From Rheinheimera sp. (GTDB lineage: Bacteria; Pseudomonadota; Gammaproteobacteria; Enterobacterales; Alteromonadaceae): 10,000 nt of DNA. The position numbers and the translations under genes are program-made. The stretch covers positions 1 through 10,000 of the forward strand of contig NZ_JAIWOI010000271.1 of assembly GCF_020217005.1 (NCBI RefSeq), given 5' to 3'. Positions 6,471 through 10,000 of this stretch are shown one piece after another. How positions within the stretch are numbered: the first letter of the stretch is position 1; every line of letters starts with the position of its first letter. Under the pieces are notes generated by a model. It saw only the letters and a list, made by a program, of their open reading frames with translations, made no database searches and was not told the origin of the DNA.

Positions 6471-7482
6471 ATTTCATCAAGTCTGAAAGTGGTAATTCGG
6501 TTTTCGACAGCGCGCGCTGATACAACCAGGCGAAACTGGTTGTATTGTCCCGAGGGAATTCGAGTTGGACTGGCGGCTGAGCTTTAGCCTCTTTAGCTAT
6601 CACAAAACTAAAGCTATAAAAAGGCGCCATGCCCATCCGCAGATCCGTAAGTATCAGATCTCTTCCCTGATACTCCAATTGGTAAAAACCATGACTGAAC
6701 CAGGCTAAACGTGCTACAGCCGCATTGTCCTTCCATTGTTCAATCAAACTGTTATCCCGGCTAAAGCTGCGCCATTGCATTTTAGTGGGATCATCAAGTA
6801 ACGAATAATAGGCTTCGAGATACTCGTCTTCATTGATCACCACAGCACGCCACAACAAGGTATTAAAAGGTGTTGCAGTCACTAATAGCTTATCCACCTT
6901 GTGCCCTTGAATAGCCAACTGCTGCTTAACTTCAGCATAAGCCCATTGTTGTGCGAGTAACCCAAACAACAAATAAACGCTGCTGCAGGCCAAACCTAAA
7001 TGATTCCAACGCAGATTTTTACCAAAAAGCGCCATGCCAGTGCCGAGCAGCAGAGGCAGAGTATACAAAGGGTCTATAACAAAAATACTACCAGTACCAA
7101 AAGGATAGTCACTAAAAGGTAAAGCCAGCTGGGTACCGTAGATGGTTAGGGTATCCAACAGAGGGTGAGTCACCAGAACCAGCCACAATGCCAGTAAGCC
7201 AGGTTTAAACAAAGTGGGTGTTCTGAGTAGTTTCATCCAGAGCATTGCAAAAAGTGGTGAAACTAAAGTGAGGTAAAACAATGAATGGCTTTCAGTGCGA
7301 TGAAAGGTCATGTCACTTATCGGATCGCCGTGTGAAATTAACACGTCCAAATCGGGCAGGGTACCAAACAAAGCTCCGGCTGCTACGGCATGCCAGAGCT
7401 TTATTTGTTTACAGCGAATAGGTGTAGCCAAAGCGGCAGCGCTCACTGCAGCACCCAGAGCTATTTGTGATAAGGAATCCAT
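6469..7482 (-). CDS. YdjM/DUF457-type membrane-bound metal-dependent hydrolase
   Basis: A 337-residue inner-membrane protein. The N-terminal half has the family motifs PDLD (residues 43-46) and HRTESHS (61-67), which together with THPLLDT (105-111) supply likely metal ligands. A PFSDYPFG...IDPLY segment is also typical. Several hydrophobic helices lie between about residues 30 and 180. The C-terminal part (about 185-337) is soluble-looking, without recognised motifs. YdjM in E. coli is a LexA-regulated inner-membrane protein of this family; the substrate is unknown. Start choice: the frame extends 17 codons further upstream to 7533, but those codons overlap the peptidase gene. The ATG at 7482, one base after the peptidase TAA, gives the family N-terminus MDSLSQIALG with AGG a few bases upstream. 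Translation is probably coupled to the peptidase. No LexA box is visible at this start. Confidence 0.82.
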   Translation of the reverse strand: MDSLSQIALGAAVSAAALATPIRCKQIKLWHAVAAGALFGTLPDLDVLISHGDPISDMTFHRTESHSLFYLTLVSPLFAMLWMKLLRTPTLFKPGLLALWLVLVTHPLLDTLTIYGTQLALPFSDYPFGTGSIFVIDPLYTLPLLLGTGMALFGKNLRWNHLGLACSSVYLLFGLLAQQWAYAEVKQQLAIQGHKVDKLLVTATPFNTLLWRAVVINEDEYLEAYYSLLDDPTKMQWRSFSRDNSLIEQWKDNAAVARLAWFSHGFYQLEYQGRDLILTDLRMGMAPFYSFSFVIAKEAKAQPPVQLEFPRDNTTSFAWLYQRALSKTELPLSDLMK

Positions 7483-7483
7483 A

Positions 7484-9265
7484 TTAAGCCTGAGTACTCC
7501 CAATCCAACAGGCGACCTTTGACGGATCAACAAGCCGCAGATAAGTTAAGGTTTCAGCGGAACTTTCTATGGGCATGGAGAGTTGCACCAGACGCTGCTT
7601 ACGAAATACGTGTAAAGTCACTACGCTGCCAATCGGACTTTGGTTGAGTTGTCGCCAGAAGTTTTGTTCTGTTGCTTTGACCGCATTGATAGCGATCAGT
7701 ATGTCCTGAGCCATTAGTCCCGCTTTATAGGCCACTGAACCTATAGGGACATTGGTTATTTTTAAACCTTCAACTGAAGCGCTAAAAGCCGCACCAAAGG
7801 CCCTCACCTGGTAAATAGAGCCTTTGCTACCAGACAAGTCTTTACTGTGTTCTTGTTGACGTACTCCAGTCGTTACACCCAAGTGGGGTAACAGTTGGGT
7901 CAAAGGTAATGATGAGGCTTCATTTACCCAGCCGTACAATTCTTCAGCTATCTCTTTACCCGCATAGTCGGAACATAACTGGATAAACTGCTGCTCTGTA
8001 CTGCCAGTGACTGGTTCACCATAACTGCGCCATGCCAATAGCATCAAGGCGTCGAGGCTTTTGCCATTACTTCGCAGTAAAGCGTCCAGACACAATGCAA
8101 TCAGGCTACCTTTGGTGTAGTAACTGACGACCGCATTCACTGCGTTTTCATCTTGTTTATAGTACTTAGTCCAGGCGTTAAAGCTACTGTCGGCGACAGA
8201 CTGCACTTGTTCAGAAGGACTAAGCTGGACTCTGTTGATTGTCTTCTCCAGGGCCGCAAAGTACTGCTCCTGAGTCAGCAAACCGCAACGAACCAGTGCT
8301 AAATCATCATAGTAAGACGTAAAGCCTTCATATAACCATAACTGACTAGTGTATTGCTCAGATACTAACTTATATGGCAGAAACAGGCTGGGTTTGGCAC
8401 GCTTAACCCACCAGGTGTGGAAATACTCGTGACTGCACAGGCCAAGCAGGTTTTGATATTCTGCCGTGCTTTCATCAGGGCGTTGTGCATTGGGTAAATC
8501 CTGGTGAGTTAACATCAGTAATGTGGAATTATGATGCTCAAGACCACCATACCCTGCATCTGTCACCCAGCATAAAAACCAGTACTGACTTAAGTCTGTG
8601 GGTAATGCACCGAATAGCTGTTGCTGCTGCAGGCAGATGCGTTGTAAATCTGTTTTAAAGCGCTCCAAATCAAGCTGTTCGTGGCCAGCAAGCGCAAGAT
8701 AATGTGGCACACCACAGACGTCGAACACAGCTAAGTCCAGTTTACCCAGCATTAAAGGAGTATCGATAAGCTGTTGATAGTTATCAGCATGATAGAGGCC
8801 GCATTGCAGTGGCTCTGTGGTGCTAGCTCTGGTTAATCCTGTAGCTACTTGCCAGTCTAAGAATTCGGGAGCAGCCACAGTTAAAGTCACAGCTGAAGTT
8901 TCCAGACCTTTGACTTCAAGACACAGAGCGGCTGGGTTTAAAATAGCCAATTGATCGTCCAGGTAACAACCTCGGACTGACAGGTCAAAAGCGTATACCT
9001 TGTAGCGTAGTCTGAGCTCTTGCAGATTATGTTGTAGCAGCCAACTTTGTTTATCCAGCTGTTGCAGGGTTAAAGCACCGTTAGCATCAAAAGCTTCGAT
9101 TGAATGCAGATGTTTAGCAAAGTCTCTCACCATATAACTGCCGGGGATCCAGGCAGGCAAACTTAACTGGACCGGCTCAGTACCTTGGGGCGTAAAATGC
9201 AATTCCACTGAAATCAGATGTGCAGTGATGTCCATAATACTTAGCTGGTAAGCCACTAGCGTCAT
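7484..9265 (-). CDS. M61-family metallopeptidase (glycyl aminopeptidase-like) with PDZ domain
   Basis: A 593-residue protein of normal length for bacterial M61 peptidases. The N-terminal beta-rich domain carries the family block [18 protein letters not shown] (37-54). [11 protein letters not shown] (238-248) is followed by the zinc site HEYFH (residues 279-283, HExxH type) with catalytic Glu280. The third ligand is probably Glu313 in [13 protein letters not shown] domain occupies about 485-565 ([22 protein letters not shown] onward). No signal peptide or membrane segment is visible, so the protein is probably cytoplasmic. Family members such as Sphingomonas glycyl aminopeptidase release N-terminal glycine or alanine; the substrate here is inferred. 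The ATG at 9265 has GGGAG eight bases upstream. It is the first gene of a two-gene unit with the DUF457 hydrolase and diverges from hinT, whose start is 50 bases away. Confidence 0.93.
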   Translation of the reverse strand: MTLVAYQLSIMDITAHLISVELHFTPQGTEPVQLSLPAWIPGSYMVRDFAKHLHSIEAFDANGALTLQQLDKQSWLLQHNLQELRLRYKVYAFDLSVRGCYLDDQLAILNPAALCLEVKGLETSAVTLTVAAPEFLDWQVATGLTRASTTEPLQCGLYHADNYQQLIDTPLMLGKLDLAVFDVCGVPHYLALAGHEQLDLERFKTDLQRICLQQQQLFGALPTDLSQYWFLCWVTDAGYGGLEHHNSTLLMLTHQDLPNAQRPDESTAEYQNLLGLCSHEYFHTWWVKRAKPSLFLPYKLVSEQYTSQLWLYEGFTSYYDDLALVRCGLLTQEQYFAALEKTINRVQLSPSEQVQSVADSSFNAWTKYYKQDENAVNAVVSYYTKGSLIALCLDALLRSNGKSLDALMLLAWRSYGEPVTGSTEQQFIQLCSDYAGKEIAEELYGWVNEASSLPLTQLLPHLGVTTGVRQQEHSKDLSGSKGSIYQVRAFGAAFSASVEGLKITNVPIGSVAYKAGLMAQDILIAINAVKATEQNFWRQLNQSPIGSVVTLHVFRKQRLVQLSMPIESSAETLTYLRLVDPSKVACWIGSTQA

Positions 9266-9296
9266 ACCCTATACTCCCGAATGTAATCTGTGCATT

Positions 9297-9324
9297 ATTT
9301 TATAAGGAACTTCTGATGGCTCAA
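9297..9324 (-). promoter_or_regulatory. Possible promoter of the M61-hydrolase operon
   Basis: On the minus strand TTGAGC (9324-9319, four of six to the -35) and TAAAAT (9302-9297, five of six to the -10) are 16 bases apart, giving a start near 9290 and a 25-base leader. The -35 lies inside the first codons of hinT, so RNA polymerase here would cover the hinT start region. It rests on consensus matching only. Confidence 0.35.
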
Positions 9325-9666
9325 GAAACAATTTTTAGCAAAATCATTCGACGTGAAATTCCGGCCGATATTTTGTATCAGGATGAATTAGTCACGGCTT
9401 TTCGTGATATCAACCCCAGAGCTCCTACTCATATTTTGATTGTGCCTAATGTATTAATTCCAACTGTCAATGATGTTGAGCCTCAGCATGAATTGGCTTT
9501 AGGGCGTTTATTTACCGTAGCCCGCAAACTGGCTGCAGAGGCTGGCATTGCAGAAAACGGTTATCGTTTGATCATGAACTGTAACCAACACGGCGGCCAG
9601 GAAGTGTATCATATTCATATGCATCTGGTTGGTGGCAAAGCTTTGGGCGCTATGGTGGCTCGCTAA
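9316..9666 (+). CDS. hinT: HIT-family purine nucleoside phosphoramidase HinT
   Basis: A 116-residue histidine-triad protein, normal length for HinT. It begins with the family pattern [34 protein letters not shown] holds the triad His99, His101 and His103, the last of which would form the nucleotidyl intermediate partners with His101. The C-terminus LGAMVAR is short, as in other bacterial HinT proteins. HinT hydrolyses adenosine phosphoramidates and aminoacyl-adenylates in the cytoplasm. AAGGA at 9304-9308 is seven bases before the ATG. The gene diverges from the M61 peptidase; its own promoter must lie in the 50-base gap, where no clear -35/-10 pair was found for this strand. The acyl-CoA thioesterase gene follows 85 bases later with its own possible promoter. 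Confidence 0.93.
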   Translation: MAQETIFSKIIRREIPADILYQDELVTAFRDINPRAPTHILIVPNVLIPTVNDVEPQHELALGRLFTVARKLAAEAGIAENGYRLIMNCNQHGGQEVYHIHMHLVGGKALGAMVAR

Positions 9667-9694
9667 ACTCTGCTTTTTATCGCCGGCTTTTGGC

Positions 9695-9722
9695 TTGCAA
9701 TTGCCGGCAAAACTTCTAAAAT
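9695..9722 (+). promoter_or_regulatory. Possible promoter of the acyl-CoA thioesterase gene
   Basis: TTGCAA (9695-9700, four of six to the -35) and TAAAAT (9717-9722, five of six to the -10) are 16 bases apart. Transcription would start near 9729, 23 bases before the ATG. It lies within a GCCGGC inverted repeat (9682-9708). Confidence 0.4.
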
Positions 9723-9751
9723 TCGCCCCTTTTTGACTGCCGGAGACCTCT

Positions 9752-10000
9752 ATGACTGACGAAGCTTTACTTGCCAAACGTATTGAATACGCAGTGACCC
9801 GCGTCACTAAAACTGTATTTCCTGGCAGGACTAATCATCACAATACCTTATTCGGTGGCGAAGCCTTAGCCTGGATGGACGAAGCCGCTTTTATTGCCGC
9901 GACCCGTTTTTGCCGCAAACCTTTGGTCACTGTCTGTTCCGACCGGGTAGATTTTAAAGAGTCTATTCCTGCTGGCACTATTATCGAACTTGTAGCCCGT
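9752..10000 (+). CDS. Acyl-CoA thioesterase, hotdog fold (first 83 codons; 3' end outside window)
   Basis: The frame runs open to the right edge. Residues 1-83 show the N-terminal half of a hotdog acyl-CoA thioesterase. VFPGRTNHHNTLFGGEALAW is the family signature, with Asn28, the loop NHHNTLFGG and the helix WMDEAAFIAA. It is followed by VTVCSDRVDFKESIPAG, where Asp and the phenylalanine start the central strand. The family hydrolyses acyl-CoA to free acid and CoA in the cytoplasm; the HHNTLFGG loop places it with YciA/BFIT-type enzymes rather than TesB or FadM. Chain-length preference cannot be read from this half. GGAG at 9742-9745 is six bases before the ATG. An overlapping minus-strand frame (9508-9807) is a shadow. 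Confidence 0.85.
   Translation, partial: MTDEALLAKRIEYAVTRVTKTVFPGRTNHHNTLFGGEALAWMDEAAFIAATRFCRKPLVTVCSDRVDFKESIPAGTIIELVAR

Noticed and set aside
7483..7533. Upstream in-frame start of the DUF457 hydrolase at 7533
   Set aside because: Those codons lie within the end of the peptidase gene and encode no family residues. The family N-terminus starts at the ATG at 7482.
9508..9807. 99-residue minus-strand frame across hinT and the thioesterase start
   Set aside because: It is antisense to two well-supported genes and shows no recognisable domain or ribosome site.
1..10000. CRISPR array, tRNA, insertion sequence or defence system
   Set aside because: No regularly spaced repeats, cloverleaf, transposase or defence-type domains were seen. 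Coding regions fill nearly all of the window with housekeeping families.

Overview
The window is an ordinary chromosomal stretch from a gammaproteobacterium. FabA, a YdiJ-type FAD/Fe-S dehydrogenase, AsmA, HinT and a fabA operator of the FabR type occur together in that class. Moderate base composition, a DUF1761 protein and an M61 peptidase with a PDZ domain fit the Alteromonadales/Chromatiales-like marine and freshwater group (Rheinheimera, Alishewanella, Shewanella and relatives). The genus is an inference, because there is no rRNA or tRNA to anchor it. No mobile element, CRISPR array, tRNA or prophage was seen.

Left part (1-4528, plus strand): the 3' two-thirds of a ydiJ-like D-2-hydroxyglutarate dehydrogenase, closed by a hairpin terminator; an asmA-family envelope gene, also closed by a terminator; and a small four-helix DUF1761 membrane protein. 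A bidirectional terminator separates this last gene from the converging fabA.

Middle (4592-6410): fabA on the minus strand, with a predicted promoter overlapped by an 18-bp dyad that closely resembles the FabR operator. Diverging from it is an 85-residue, very basic protein of unknown function, with a possible ribbon-helix-helix core. Next comes a 284-residue protein that looks like two fused 6-pyruvoyl-tetrahydropterin synthase (PTPS/QueD) folds. The active-site residues are split: the C-terminal domain keeps the zinc histidines and the cysteine, and the N-terminal domain keeps the DFG and Asp-His motifs. This is the most interesting item in the window.

Right part (6421-10000): a two-gene minus-strand operon with an M61 peptidase followed, one base after its stop codon, by a YdjM/DUF457-type membrane metal-dependent hydrolase. 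It ends at a hairpin shared with the converging PTPS-like gene. Diverging from the peptidase are hinT and the first 83 codons of a hotdog-fold acyl-CoA thioesterase, both on the plus strand.

The genes do not form one pathway. They are short, independently transcribed housekeeping units covering 2-hydroxyacid oxidation, outer-membrane homeostasis, unsaturated fatty acid synthesis, acyl-CoA turnover and nucleotide hydrolysis. No new multi-gene system is evident. Intergenic gaps are all under 200 bases, and what they hold is listed.
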